Of a stretch of 64,000 bases of DNA, positions 24,769 through 32,491 are shown piece by piece. The position numbers and the translations under genes are program-made. Each line of letters opens with the position of its first letter. The stretch's first letter is position 1. The stretch comes from Mesorhizobium qingshengii. Lineage in GTDB: Bacteria > Pseudomonadota > Alphaproteobacteria > Rhizobiales > Rhizobiaceae. Where the stretch lies: assembly GCF_900103325.1 (NCBI RefSeq), contig NZ_FMXM01000004.1:372001-436000 (forward strand). The letters run 5' to 3'. The notes beneath the pieces were generated by a model. It was not told where the DNA came from. It saw only the letters and a program-made list of their open reading frames with translations, and did no database searches.

Positions 24769-25928
24769 GCACCCTCAAGGGCATGACCTGGAGCCATCCG
24801 CGTGGCTACGATCCGATGGTCGCCTGCTCGTCCCTGTGGCGGCAACGGACGGGTGTCTCGATCGAGTGGGACAAGCGCTCGCTGCAGGATTTCGAGTCCT
24901 TCCCGGTCGAGGAACTGGCGCGGGCCTACGATCTCATCGTCATCGACCATCCGCATGTCGGCCAGATCACGGCGGAGCGCTGCCTTGAGCCGCTTGATGT
25001 CGTCGCTCGCGAGGCGGAGCGCGCGACGCTCGCGTCGGGTAGCGTCGGCCAGTCCTATCCGAGCTACAACTGGCAGGGGCGGCAGTGGGCGTTTCCGATC
25101 GATGCTGCCAGCCAGGTCCAGGCCTGGCGGCCGGATGCGCTCGATGCGCCGCCACCGCGCTGGAGCGATGTGCTCGATCTCGCCCGGCAAGGCCATGTGC
25201 TTCTGCCATTGCGGCCGCCGCATGTGCTGATGGTGTTCTACACGCTGGCCGGCAATCTCGGTCATCCCTGCGCGACCGATCCGTCCCGCGACCTCGTCGA
25301 CATCGAGACGGGCAGCGAAGTCTTCGAGACGATGTGCGAGATCGCGGCGCTGGTCGACCCCGCCTGCTTCGAGATGGATCCGATCGCCGTTTCGGAGCGC
25401 ATGGCAGAGTCCGGTTCCCGGTTCGTCTGCGCGCCGTTGATCTACGGCTACGTCTCCTATGCGGTGACGGGATTTCGCGCGATCCGGCTGGCCTTCGCCG
25501 ACATCCCGGTCATCGGCGCGAGCGGCCCCGTCGGTTCGGCGCTCGGTGGCACAGGCATAGCCGTGTCAGCCTTTTCGAAGGCGAAAGAGGCAGCGATCGA
25601 CTTCGCCTATTGGGTCGCCAGCGGCGATGTCCAGCGCAGCGCCTACGCCGCCGCCGGCGGCCAGCCCGGCCATGAGGCGGCCTGGGAAGACCAGGCCGTC
25701 AATGCCGCGACCGGCAACTTCTACAGGGATACGCGCGCAACGCTGGAGGGCGCATGGGTGCGGCCGCGCCATGACGGCTACATGGTGTTCCAGCAGGCGG
25801 CATCCGACCGCATCCTTTCCGGCATGACCTCCAGGCATCAGTCCCGACAGGTCGTTGCCGATCTCAATCGCCTGTTCCGGGAGAGCTCCCCGGCGCAGGT
25901 GTCCGGCGCTGCCGGTGGAGGAGCCTGA
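24765..25928 (+). CDS. Solute-binding-like protein without signal peptide
   Basis: Protein of 387 residues resembling family 1 extracellular solute-binding proteins: short motif KGMTWSHPRGYDPMV at the start, a WDKRSLQDFESFPVEELARAYDLIVID block, a hinge region VGQSYPSYNWQGRQWAFPIDAA, and a C-terminal helix typical of the fold. There is no hydrophobic signal or lipobox; translation begins with GTG in a GTGA overlap with the CoA-transferase stop, and the fold begins at once. It should therefore be cytoplasmic. A true periplasmic receptor follows 27 bp later. It may be an intracellular ligand sensor or chaperone; this is inference. Confidence 0.72.
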   Translation: MSTLKGMTWSHPRGYDPMVACSSLWRQRTGVSIEWDKRSLQDFESFPVEELARAYDLIVIDHPHVGQITAERCLEPLDVVAREAERATLASGSVGQSYPSYNWQGRQWAFPIDAASQVQAWRPDALDAPPPRWSDVLDLARQGHVLLPLRPPHVLMVFYTLAGNLGHPCATDPSRDLVDIETGSEVFETMCEIAALVDPACFEMDPIAVSERMAESGSRFVCAPLIYGYVSYAVTGFRAIRLAFADIPVIGASGPVGSALGGTGIAVSAFSKAKEAAIDFAYWVASGDVQRSAYAAAGGQPGHEAAWEDQAVNAATGNFYRDTRATLEGAWVRPRHDGYMVFQQAASDRILSGMTSRHQSRQVVADLNRLFRESSPAQVSGAAGGGA

Positions 25929-25955
25929 ACGAAACCTAACGGGAGGAGAACGAGA

Positions 25956-27143
25956 ATGACAGCAATGATCCGCGGCCTGCTGGCCGCAACGGCGCTTGCC
26001 TCGCTTGCAACGACCGCCTTTGCCGAGGACGTGCAAGGCGTCATCGGCGGGCTGCCGACCGAACTCAAGGCGCAATATGACGGCGCGCCGCAGAAGGTGC
26101 TGCCCTCGGCCTGGGACAATTTCACCCCGCCGCCGAAGCCGTGGAAATGGTGCCACTCGGAATCCTACCAGGGCAACCCATGGCGGGTCACGGTGACCAA
26201 GGAACTGAAGCGGCTGGTCGACGGGCTGATCGCCGACGGCACGGTGTCCAGCTTCGAGGTATCGGATTCCAACAACGACGCCAGCCAGCAGATCAACCAG
26301 ATCCGCGCCTTCATCGACAAGAAATGCTCGATCATCACCTCGATCCCGGGTTCGGCGACGGCGCTTGACGATGCGATCGATGCCGCAGCCAAGGCCGGCA
26401 TCCCGTTCATCACCGCGGCCGGTTCGGTGACCAGCCCGAACGCGATCAATGTCGATTCCAACTATGCGCGCTGGGGTTACGACATGATGACGGCGATCGG
26501 CAAGGCACAGCCGGACGGCGCCAGCATCCTTTTGGTCGAAGGCATTGCTGGCCACCCGATCGTGGTGCAGGAACGCCAGGGTGCCGACAAGGCGTTGGCC
26601 GAGAATCCCAAGCTGAAGATCTCGCGCAACGTCAACGGCAACTGGACTGCCAACGTAACCAAGACGGTGGTGCTGCAGGCCATCGCCACCAACCCGGCAC
26701 CGATCGACGCGGTGTGGACGACCGGCAGCGAGAGCCGCGTCGTCGCCGAGGCCTTCGCCGAAGCCGGCAGGCCGGCGCCATTGATCACCGGCTCGATCAC
26801 CGGCGATGCGCTGGGTTACTGGAAAGCCAACCCCGACAAGTACCGCTTCGAAGGCCACGCCGTGCTGCCGCACTGGACCGCCGAAACGCTGTTCCGTGTC
26901 GGCGCGCGCATGCTCGACGGCCAGAAGCCGAAGCTGAACACGATGCTGATCCCGATCCCGCCGGTCCACAGCGCCGATCTCGGCCAATGGTACAAGGACT
27001 GCATGACGACGGACGCCGTCTCGATCTTCCCGATCCCGCCCAAGGACCCGATGCCGGAGGAATGGCTCGACGCCTATTTCTCGAACCCGGCGCCGACCAA
27101 GGGCTGGGATTATTCGAAGGTGCCAGACGCCTGTGCAAAGTGA
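25956..27143 (+). CDS. Sugar ABC importer periplasmic binding protein (ribose type)
   Basis: Periplasmic receptor, 395 residues. A Sec signal peptide of about 23 residues (MTAMIRGLLAATALASLATTAFA) precedes the mature chain. The type I periplasmic-binding fold is recognised by DSNNDASQQINQIRAFIDKKC, ITSIPGSATALDDAIDAAAKAGIPFITAAG, LLVEGIAGHPIVVQERQGADKAL, and AVWTTGSESRVVAEAFAEAG. Start ATG 25956 has a strong GGGAGGAG site. It belongs with the split ATPase and two permeases that follow (CUT2 type). A 9-bp hairpin lies between it and the ATPase gene. Ligand unknown; aldose or related compound is likely. Confidence 0.87.
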   Translation: MTAMIRGLLAATALASLATTAFAEDVQGVIGGLPTELKAQYDGAPQKVLPSAWDNFTPPPKPWKWCHSESYQGNPWRVTVTKELKRLVDGLIADGTVSSFEVSDSNNDASQQINQIRAFIDKKCSIITSIPGSATALDDAIDAAAKAGIPFITAAGSVTSPNAINVDSNYARWGYDMMTAIGKAQPDGASILLVEGIAGHPIVVQERQGADKALAENPKLKISRNVNGNWTANVTKTVVLQAIATNPAPIDAVWTTGSESRVVAEAFAEAGRPAPLITGSITGDALGYWKANPDKYRFEGHAVLPHWTAETLFRVGARMLDGQKPKLNTMLIPIPPVHSADLGQWYKDCMTTDAVSIFPIPPKDPMPEEWLDAYFSNPAPTKGWDYSKVPDACAK

Positions 27144-27170
27144 CGCGTGCGCCAAATAGGGTCTCGGCAA

Positions 27171-27194
27171 GCCGGCTCCTTTGGGGGAGCCGGC
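27171..27194 (+). terminator. Hairpin after the binding-protein gene
   Basis: A perfect 9-bp GC-rich stem (27171-27179 with 27186-27194) and a TTTGGG loop lie in the 72-bp gap between receptor and ATPase genes. No T-run follows. It may stabilise the receptor mRNA and lower expression of the membrane parts. Confidence 0.5.
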
Positions 27195-27215
27195 CAGCCA
27201 GCATCGAAACACGAC

Positions 27216-27953
27216 ATGCTTGAAATCAGAAACATATCCAAACGCTATGGCGAGACGGTCGCGCTCGCGGACGCCTCGATCGCGTTCCGGGCGGGGACCA
27301 TCCATACCATTCTGGGTGAGAACGGTTCGGGCAAGAGCACGATGGTCAAGCTTCTGTCCGGCATCGTCCAGCCGGACAGTGGCGCGATCCTTTTGCAAGG
27401 CAAGCCGTTCTCAGGCGCCGGCCCCTCGGTCTTCCAGGCGCAAGGTTTCGCCACGGTGTTCCAGGAGGTGCTGATCGCGCCGGACCGCAGCGTGACAGAC
27501 AACATCCTGCTCGGCCTCGACGGGCTGGTCCGACGCACCGTCCCCCGCAACGAGCGTCGCGACCGGGCGGCTGCGGCGTTGAAGCGCTTCGCCGTCACCG
27601 ACGTTCCGCTCGATTCGCGCGCCGGCCTGTTGCCGCTTGCCGCGCAGCAACTGGTCGTCCTCGCCCGCGCGCTCGTGCGCAATCCAAAAATCCTCATCCT
27701 CGACGAGGTCACAGCCGCGCTCGATTTCGCCGATCGCGAGTCTGTCTTCTCGTTGATGCGCGCCCTTGCCGGCGAAGGTTGCCTCATCCTGTTCATCACC
27801 CACCGCATGGACGAGGTGATGTCGCTTTCGGACCGCATTTCGATCCTGCGCGGCGGCAGCGTTGTGCGCACCGAGGAACGCGGCGCCTCGACGCCGGCTG
27901 AACTGCTGAAGGCCATGGCACCACGCATGGCGGCGGAGCTGGCGCATGGCTGA
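27216..27953 (+). CDS. Sugar ABC ATPase, N-terminal half (RbsA-like)
   Basis: First half of a CUT2-type ATPase, 245 residues. It has an intact Walker A GENGSGKST (residues 34-42), Q-loop VFQEVLIAPDRSV and Walker B ILILDEVTAALD, and the switch histidine in FITHRMDEV. The signature is degenerate (LPLAAQQLVVLARAL), as is usual for the N-domain of RbsA proteins. In RbsA both nucleotide domains are in one chain of about 500 residues; here the second is a separate frame overlapping by 8 bp. The ATG at 27216 begins the domain exactly; an earlier in-frame codon at 27147 would span the hairpin. Confidence 0.85.
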   Translation: MLEIRNISKRYGETVALADASIAFRAGTIHTILGENGSGKSTMVKLLSGIVQPDSGAILLQGKPFSGAGPSVFQAQGFATVFQEVLIAPDRSVTDNILLGLDGLVRRTVPRNERRDRAAAALKRFAVTDVPLDSRAGLLPLAAQQLVVLARALVRNPKILILDEVTAALDFADRESVFSLMRALAGEGCLILFITHRMDEVMSLSDRISILRGGSVVRTEERGASTPAELLKAMAPRMAAELAHG

Positions 27954-28695
27954 TCACACGGCTCCTGGCCTCGCTGCCCGCGATCTCGTCATCGCGCCCG
28001 GCGCCAGCGCAATAACGCAAACCATCGCTCCCGGTGAAATCGTCGGCCTTGCCGGCCTCGACGGCCATGGCCAGGAGCTGTTCCTCAAAATGCTCGCCGG
28101 ACTCGCCTCGCCGCTTGGCGGCTCGATCGAGTTTGGTGCGCCGGGCGCTTCCCGCAAGATCACCGGCTTTCGCAAGGCCGTCGCCAGCGGCATTGCCTAC
28201 CTGCCGCGCGACCGACGCGCGAACGGCATTTTCCCGACGCAGTCCGTGCTCGACAATTTCGCTGTCTCGACATTGTCGCGCGATACGCGCCTTGGCCTGA
28301 TCAGCCCGGCGGCGCGCAAGGCGCGCTACGATATCTATCGCGAGAAACTGTCGATCGTGGCGCCCCGTCCCGATGCGCCGATCACCACACTGTCGGGCGG
28401 CAACCAGCAGAAGGTGCTTTTGGCGCGGGCATTGGCGCTGGAGCCTGCGATCCTGCTGCTCAACGACCCGACGCGCGGCGTCGACGTGGCGACGCGGCAT
28501 GTGCTCTACGATGTCTTTCGTGGTCTGGCGGCCGAGGGCATGGGGCTGGTCATCCTGTCCAGCGAGATCGAAGAGATTCTTCTCCTCTGCCAGCGCGTTC
28601 TGGTGTTTCGTGAAAATGAGGTCGCAGCCGAAATCGCCGATGAGCGGCTCACCGCCGACAGTGTAATCGCTGCCATGTTCGGACGGGCGGCATGA
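27946..28695 (+). CDS. Sugar ABC ATPase, C-terminal half (RbsA-like)
   Basis: Second half of the CUT2-type ATPase, 249 residues. The Walker A is degenerate (GLDGHGQELF) and Walker B reads ILLLNDPTRGVD rather than LDEP, but the signature LSGGNQQKVLLARAL is intact. These are the features of the C-domain of RbsA, which supplies the signature to the N-domain's ATP site. ATG 27946 overlaps the end of the N-half by 8 bp in a different frame, and the stop overlaps the first permease by 4 bp. The two halves together equal a normal RbsA length. Either a genuine split gene or, less likely, a frameshift in the source. Confidence 0.85.
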   Translation: MADHTAPGLAARDLVIAPGASAITQTIAPGEIVGLAGLDGHGQELFLKMLAGLASPLGGSIEFGAPGASRKITGFRKAVASGIAYLPRDRRANGIFPTQSVLDNFAVSTLSRDTRLGLISPAARKARYDIYREKLSIVAPRPDAPITTLSGGNQQKVLLARALALEPAILLLNDPTRGVDVATRHVLYDVFRGLAAEGMGLVILSSEIEEILLLCQRVLVFRENEVAAEIADERLTADSVIAAMFGRAA

Positions 28696-29642
28696 CCCTG
28701 GCAGCCCGCCTCCTGTCTCTTGGACGAAGCGTCGGTTTCGCCGTCGTGCTGCTGGTGATCCTGCTCGCGGTCAATCTCATTCTCAGTCCGGGGCGGTTCC
28801 AGCCGGGCTCCTGGGGCGCGCTGGTCGGACTGGCCGCGCCTCTTATCGGCGCGGCCATCGCGTCGACCCCGGTGATCCTTGCCGGGCGTGGCGGCATCGA
28901 CATTTCGGTCGGACCGCTGATGGGCTTCGTCAATGCTTTTGCGATCCAGGTGCTGTTCCTTGGCGCCGGCATCTCGTCGCCCCTGGTGCTCGTTCCGGCA
29001 ACGCTGCTCGTTGGCGCGCTGGTGGGCGCGGCGAATGGTTTCCTGGCGACCGTCGTGCGCATCCAGCCGATCGTCGCCACGCTTGGCACCTATCTGATCC
29101 TCACCGGCGTCACGCTGACGATCCTGCCGGCGCCGATCGGCCCGGCGCCGGCCTGGCTCAAGGCGCTGTCCGGCCCGCTGTCGCTGCTGCCGCTGGCGGC
29201 GATGTTCATTGCCTGGTGGCTGGTGCGGCGCACTCCCTACTACGACCAGCTGATGGCGGTCGGCAGCGACGACCGCGCCGCCTACACCGCCGGTGTCGAT
29301 GTCACGCGTGTGCGCTTCATCGCCTATGTCATGACCGGCATCTTTAGCGGATGCGCCGGGCTGATGCTGACGGCGCTGATCGGCTCCGCCGATCCCAATA
29401 TCGGGCCGACCTACACGCTGATCGCCATCGCCGCCGTCGCGCTTGGCGGCGTCAGCCTGGCCGGTGGTCGCGGCGGTGTCGCGGGCGCGGCGATCGGCGC
29501 CATCGACATCTTCCTGCTGCAAAGCGTGCTGACGACGTTCAACGTTTCGACCTTCGTGCTGCAGATCGCCTATGGCGCCATACTGGTGCTGGCGGTGATG
29601 CTGACCGCGCTGCAGGAACGTTTTGCCATGAGGGGACGCTGA
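28692..29642 (+). CDS. Sugar ABC permease (RbsC family), first
   Basis: CUT2-type permease, 316 residues, with about nine hydrophobic helices. Family segments include VILAGRGGIDISVGPLMGFV, AANGFLATVVRIQPIVATLGTY, MAVGSDDRAAYTAGVDVTRVRF and AAVALGGVSLAGGRGGVAGA. It begins at ATG 28692, overlapping the C-half of the ATPase (ATGA). A second RbsC-like permease follows after one base. Two different permeases mean a hetero-dimeric channel instead of the usual homodimer. Confidence 0.88.
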   Translation: MTLAARLLSLGRSVGFAVVLLVILLAVNLILSPGRFQPGSWGALVGLAAPLIGAAIASTPVILAGRGGIDISVGPLMGFVNAFAIQVLFLGAGISSPLVLVPATLLVGALVGAANGFLATVVRIQPIVATLGTYLILTGVTLTILPAPIGPAPAWLKALSGPLSLLPLAAMFIAWWLVRRTPYYDQLMAVGSDDRAAYTAGVDVTRVRFIAYVMTGIFSGCAGLMLTALIGSADPNIGPTYTLIAIAAVALGGVSLAGGRGGVAGAAIGAIDIFLLQSVLTTFNVSTFVLQIAYGAILVLAVMLTALQERFAMRGR

Positions 29643-29643
29643 C

Positions 29644-30615
29644 ATGGCCACTGGGCGAAACCTGTTCGCGACAACCAATGCCCGCGTCGTCGGTGCTTTC
29701 TTTGTCGCCGCCGTTCTGCATCTCGCCGGCACAGTCCTCATCCCCGGCTACTCCTCGCCATTCGCCGTGCGCGCCATGCTGGTGCTCGCCTCGCTGCTGG
29801 CGGTCGCCTCGATCGGGCAGACGCTGGTCGTCATCATGGGCGGCATCGACCTGTCCATCCCCTTCGTCATCGGTTTCGCCAATGTCGTGGCGGCGCAGCT
29901 CTACGGCGATGGCTGGAACTTTTTTCTCGTCTGCGGCCTCGTCGGGGTGCTGGCACTCGTCATCGGTGGGCTGAACGGGTTGATCTCGCGCAGCCTCGAC
30001 ATCCAGCCGCTCATCGTCACGCTCGGCATCGGCATGGTCGTGCAAGGGCTGGTGCTTTTATGGACAGCCGGCTTCCCGTCCGGCTCCGCGCCGCAAGCGG
30101 TTTCCAACTTCGTGTCGATCGGTGGATCGGCTGGGCCGCTGCCGGTTCCATGGCTGGTGCCGAGCCTGGTCGTGCTGGCGGCGCTCGTCGTCCTGGTGCT
30201 GGAGCGGACGCCCTATGGGCGTCGGCTCTATGCGCTGGGCAGCAATCCGGGCGCGGCACCGCTGGCACTGATCGACCCGGTTCGCATGTGGGTCATCACC
30301 TATGCGGCGAGCGCCTTCTTCGCCGCGGTCGCGGGCGTACTGCTGCTCGGCTTCACCGGTTCGGCCTATGGTGATGTCGGCCAGCCCTATCTGTTCCAGA
30401 CCATCGCGGCGGTCGTCGTCGGTGGTGCGGCGCTGGTCGGTGGCCGTGGCAGCTATCTCGGCACGATCGCCGGCGTGCTGGTGCTGACGGAAATCAACAC
30501 GCTGCTGATCGGCCTCGGCTTCCAGCCTTCAGCGGTTCAGGCGGCACTCGGCTTCATCATCGTGCTGCTGGTCTCGCTCTATGGCCGCGAACGGCACGTC
30601 TCGACGACGATCTGA
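29644..30615 (+). CDS. Sugar ABC permease (RbsC family), second
   Basis: Second CUT2-type permease, 323 residues. It contains VVIMGGIDLSIPFVIGFANV, GGLNGLISRSLDIQPLIVTLGIGM, LYALGSNPGAAPLALIDP, and VVVGGAALVGGRGSYLGTIAG, the standard motifs of the family. It starts one base after the first permease's stop and is the last gene of this plus-strand operon; a convergent amidohydrolase gene ends 21 bp later. No terminator hairpin is visible in that gap. Confidence 0.88.
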   Translation: MATGRNLFATTNARVVGAFFVAAVLHLAGTVLIPGYSSPFAVRAMLVLASLLAVASIGQTLVVIMGGIDLSIPFVIGFANVVAAQLYGDGWNFFLVCGLVGVLALVIGGLNGLISRSLDIQPLIVTLGIGMVVQGLVLLWTAGFPSGSAPQAVSNFVSIGGSAGPLPVPWLVPSLVVLAALVVLVLERTPYGRRLYALGSNPGAAPLALIDPVRMWVITYAASAFFAAVAGVLLLGFTGSAYGDVGQPYLFQTIAAVVVGGAALVGGRGSYLGTIAGVLVLTEINTLLIGLGFQPSAVQAALGFIIVLLVSLYGRERHVSTTI

Positions 30616-30636
30616 CGCAATGCCAAGGGGACCCGC

Positions 30637-31476
30637 CTATTCGAGCCGCCACAGCTTGCGGGCATTCGCGGACAGGAGCCCGTCACGTTCCGAAACGCTG
30701 CAGCCCGAAAGCAGCGCATGGGTCGCCGCCACCCAGGTCGAGAGCCCGCCGCCGAGCGTGCAGACCGGCCAGTCGCTGCCCCAGACAACACGGTCCCAGC
30801 CGAACACACCGATTGTGTGCTCGACATAAGGCCGCAACGTCTCGGCCGTCCAGCTGCCGGGGTCGGCATAGGCGACGACACCGGAAATCTTGGCCATGAC
30901 ATTCGGACGCCGCGCGATCTCGCTCATATGTTCGCGCCAAGGGTGCTCGGCTCCGCCCTTGATGTCGGGGACGCCGCAATGGTCGAGGACGAACTTTGCA
31001 TCGGGCGCGAGGTCGGCAAGCGCTGTCGCCTTGGGAATCTGGTGCGGCAGCACGACGAGATCGAAGGTCAGGCCGGTGCCGCCAAGCCGCTTGATGTTGT
31101 CTCGAAACTGCGCGCCTTCCGAGAGATCGTCGGGCACGACATGGAGAACGCGGCGGAAACCCTTGACGAAGGGATTTGCTCGTTGACGTTCGAGATAGGC
31201 CGCAAAATCCGTCTCTTCCGGCCGGCAGGAGGCGATCGCCCCGGCCAGCATGCTGCCGGGTTGCCGCGACAGCCCTTCGACCCGAGCGGTCTCTGCCTCG
31301 ATGTCGGCTGGATCGACATCGACTTCCATGTGCAGCACGCGCTCGACGCCGACACGCTGCGCCTCGACAGCGTATTCCTCGTAGGAGAAATCGCGATTGA
31401 GCGCCGGCACGCCGGCGAGCCAGGGATAGCGCAAGGCCGAGCGATCGATGAGATGCAGATGGGTGTCGATGATCAT
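30637..31476 (-). CDS. Amidohydrolase-2 family lactonase-like hydrolase
   Basis: TIM-barrel metal-dependent hydrolase (Amidohydro_2), 279 residues. The first metal site is DTHLHL (H6 and H8), followed by a histidine-bearing strand with FVLDHCGVPDI, and the late aspartate in VVWGSDWPV. Relatives include L-fucono-1,5-lactonase, L-rhamnono-lactonase and decarboxylases. The context of a sugar importer, a mutarotase and an enolase-type dehydratase favours a sugar lactonase. ATG 31476 has a GGAGGG site. It lies 49 bp downstream of the IclR regulator on the same strand and is probably co-transcribed with it. Confidence 0.82.
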   Translation of the reverse strand: MIIDTHLHLIDRSALRYPWLAGVPALNRDFSYEEYAVEAQRVGVERVLHMEVDVDPADIEAETARVEGLSRQPGSMLAGAIASCRPEETDFAAYLERQRANPFVKGFRRVLHVVPDDLSEGAQFRDNIKRLGGTGLTFDLVVLPHQIPKATALADLAPDAKFVLDHCGVPDIKGGAEHPWREHMSEIARRPNVMAKISGVVAYADPGSWTAETLRPYVEHTIGVFGWDRVVWGSDWPVCTLGGGLSTWVAATHALLSGCSVSERDGLLSANARKLWRLE

Positions 31477-31525
31477 GGTGGCTCCCTCCTTCTTGGCTTT
31501 TCAGATCATCTCACGGAGGAATTCT

Positions 31526-32323
31526 TCATTCAAATAAGAATGTCGACGAGCCGACCGCCGACCCGGCCAGCCGCGACAACTTGTCAGCCGTGGCCAGCAG
31601 CAGTTCGATCGTCCTGGTGATGTCGGGCGCGGAAGGCGCATTGACGACAGTGATGTAGGGAATCGACAGCGCAGCGATCGCCTTGCCGTCGGAACTGCGC
31701 ACCGGCGCCGACAGGTTGAAGACGCCGGCGGTCTGCATCGAGGCCATCATCTCGTAGCCACGATCGCGGATCTGGTCGAGACGGGTGAAGAATTCGGCCG
31801 ATTGCGCCGTCTTGTCGGTGCTGCGGACATGCTCGGAAATCATCATCTGCCGCTCTTCGGGCGAACGGAAGGCGAGCAGGACATGTCCCGAGCCGGTGTC
31901 GAACAGGCTGATATGCGAGCCGACCCGGATCGATATGCCCCAGTAGTTCGGCGCTTCCTGCTGAGCGATCACGACGGCGGAACCGCGATCAAAAACAACA
32001 AGTTGGTTGGCCTGCTGTGATGTCTCGGCCAGCTCGCGCATCAGCGGCGTGGCGTAGGAAACGAGGCGGCGCACCGGGGCATGCAATTGCGCCAGGCCGA
32101 ACAGCTTGAGCGTCAGCGAATAGCGGTCTCCATCCAGCCGCGTGACGTAGCCGCGCCGTACCAGCCGGTCGAGCATGCGATAGAATTCGTTCGGGCTGCG
32201 GTCGAGTTTCTTGGCGATTTCCGCCTGCGTCAGGCCGCCGTCGACGCCTGCCAGCAGTTCAAGGATGTCGAGCCCCTTGTCGAGCGCCGGCGCGCGATAG
32301 CGCTCGTCTTCGCTGTCGTCCAT
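31526..32323 (-). CDS. IclR-family transcriptional regulator
   Basis: Regulator of 265 residues. The N-terminal winged helix (about residues 10-75) shows ALDKGLDILELLAG, LTQAEIAKKLDRSPNEFYRML and RGYVTRL; the ligand-binding GAF-like domain follows (LVVFDRGSAVVIAQQEAP, LFDTGSGHVLLAF, GVFNLSAPVRSSDGKAIAALSIPY). Start ATG 32323 has GGAGGG six bases upstream; longer frames run into the intergenic region. It is divergent from the CUT1 transporter operon and only 168 bp from it. Repeated TTCATATAC/ATGAATG elements in the gap are candidate operators. It likely controls both flanking sugar operons. Confidence 0.92.
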   Translation of the reverse strand: MDDSEDERYRAPALDKGLDILELLAGVDGGLTQAEIAKKLDRSPNEFYRMLDRLVRRGYVTRLDGDRYSLTLKLFGLAQLHAPVRRLVSYATPLMRELAETSQQANQLVVFDRGSAVVIAQQEAPNYWGISIRVGSHISLFDTGSGHVLLAFRSPEERQMMISEHVRSTDKTAQSAEFFTRLDQIRDRGYEMMASMQTAGVFNLSAPVRSSDGKAIAALSIPYITVVNAPSAPDITRTIELLLATADKLSRLAGSAVGSSTFLFE

Positions 32324-32350
32324 GGCTCTTCCCTCCAGTGAATTCTGTCC

Positions 32351-32429
32351 TTCATATACGCAGGAATGTGACCAGCGGAAACAAATTTCGCCTTGACGTA
32401 TCCATGAATGTTTTGTTTGTATATGAATG
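32351..32429. promoter_or_regulatory. Divergent promoter region with repeated operator-like elements
   Basis: TTCATATAC (32351-32359) is repeated in inverted orientation as GTATATGAA (32419-32427), and ATGAATG occurs at 32404-32410 and 32423-32429. A TTGACG box (32393-32398) may be the -35 element of the plus-strand operon, with a weak -10 near 32417-32422. The repeats fit IclR operator sites flanking or covering the promoter. This is from inspection only. Confidence 0.4.
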
Positions 32430-32491
32430 TAGCACTTCTTGTCATCAGACGAGTTGCGGTCGCCGCTGAGGCGCACCAAGGGAGGATACCA

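Noticed and set aside
25566..27398. Open frame of about 610 codons on the minus strand across the receptor gene
   Set aside because: It spans a signal-bearing receptor, a hairpin and the ATPase start on the plus strand; its product has no domain. Codon pattern supports the plus-strand genes.
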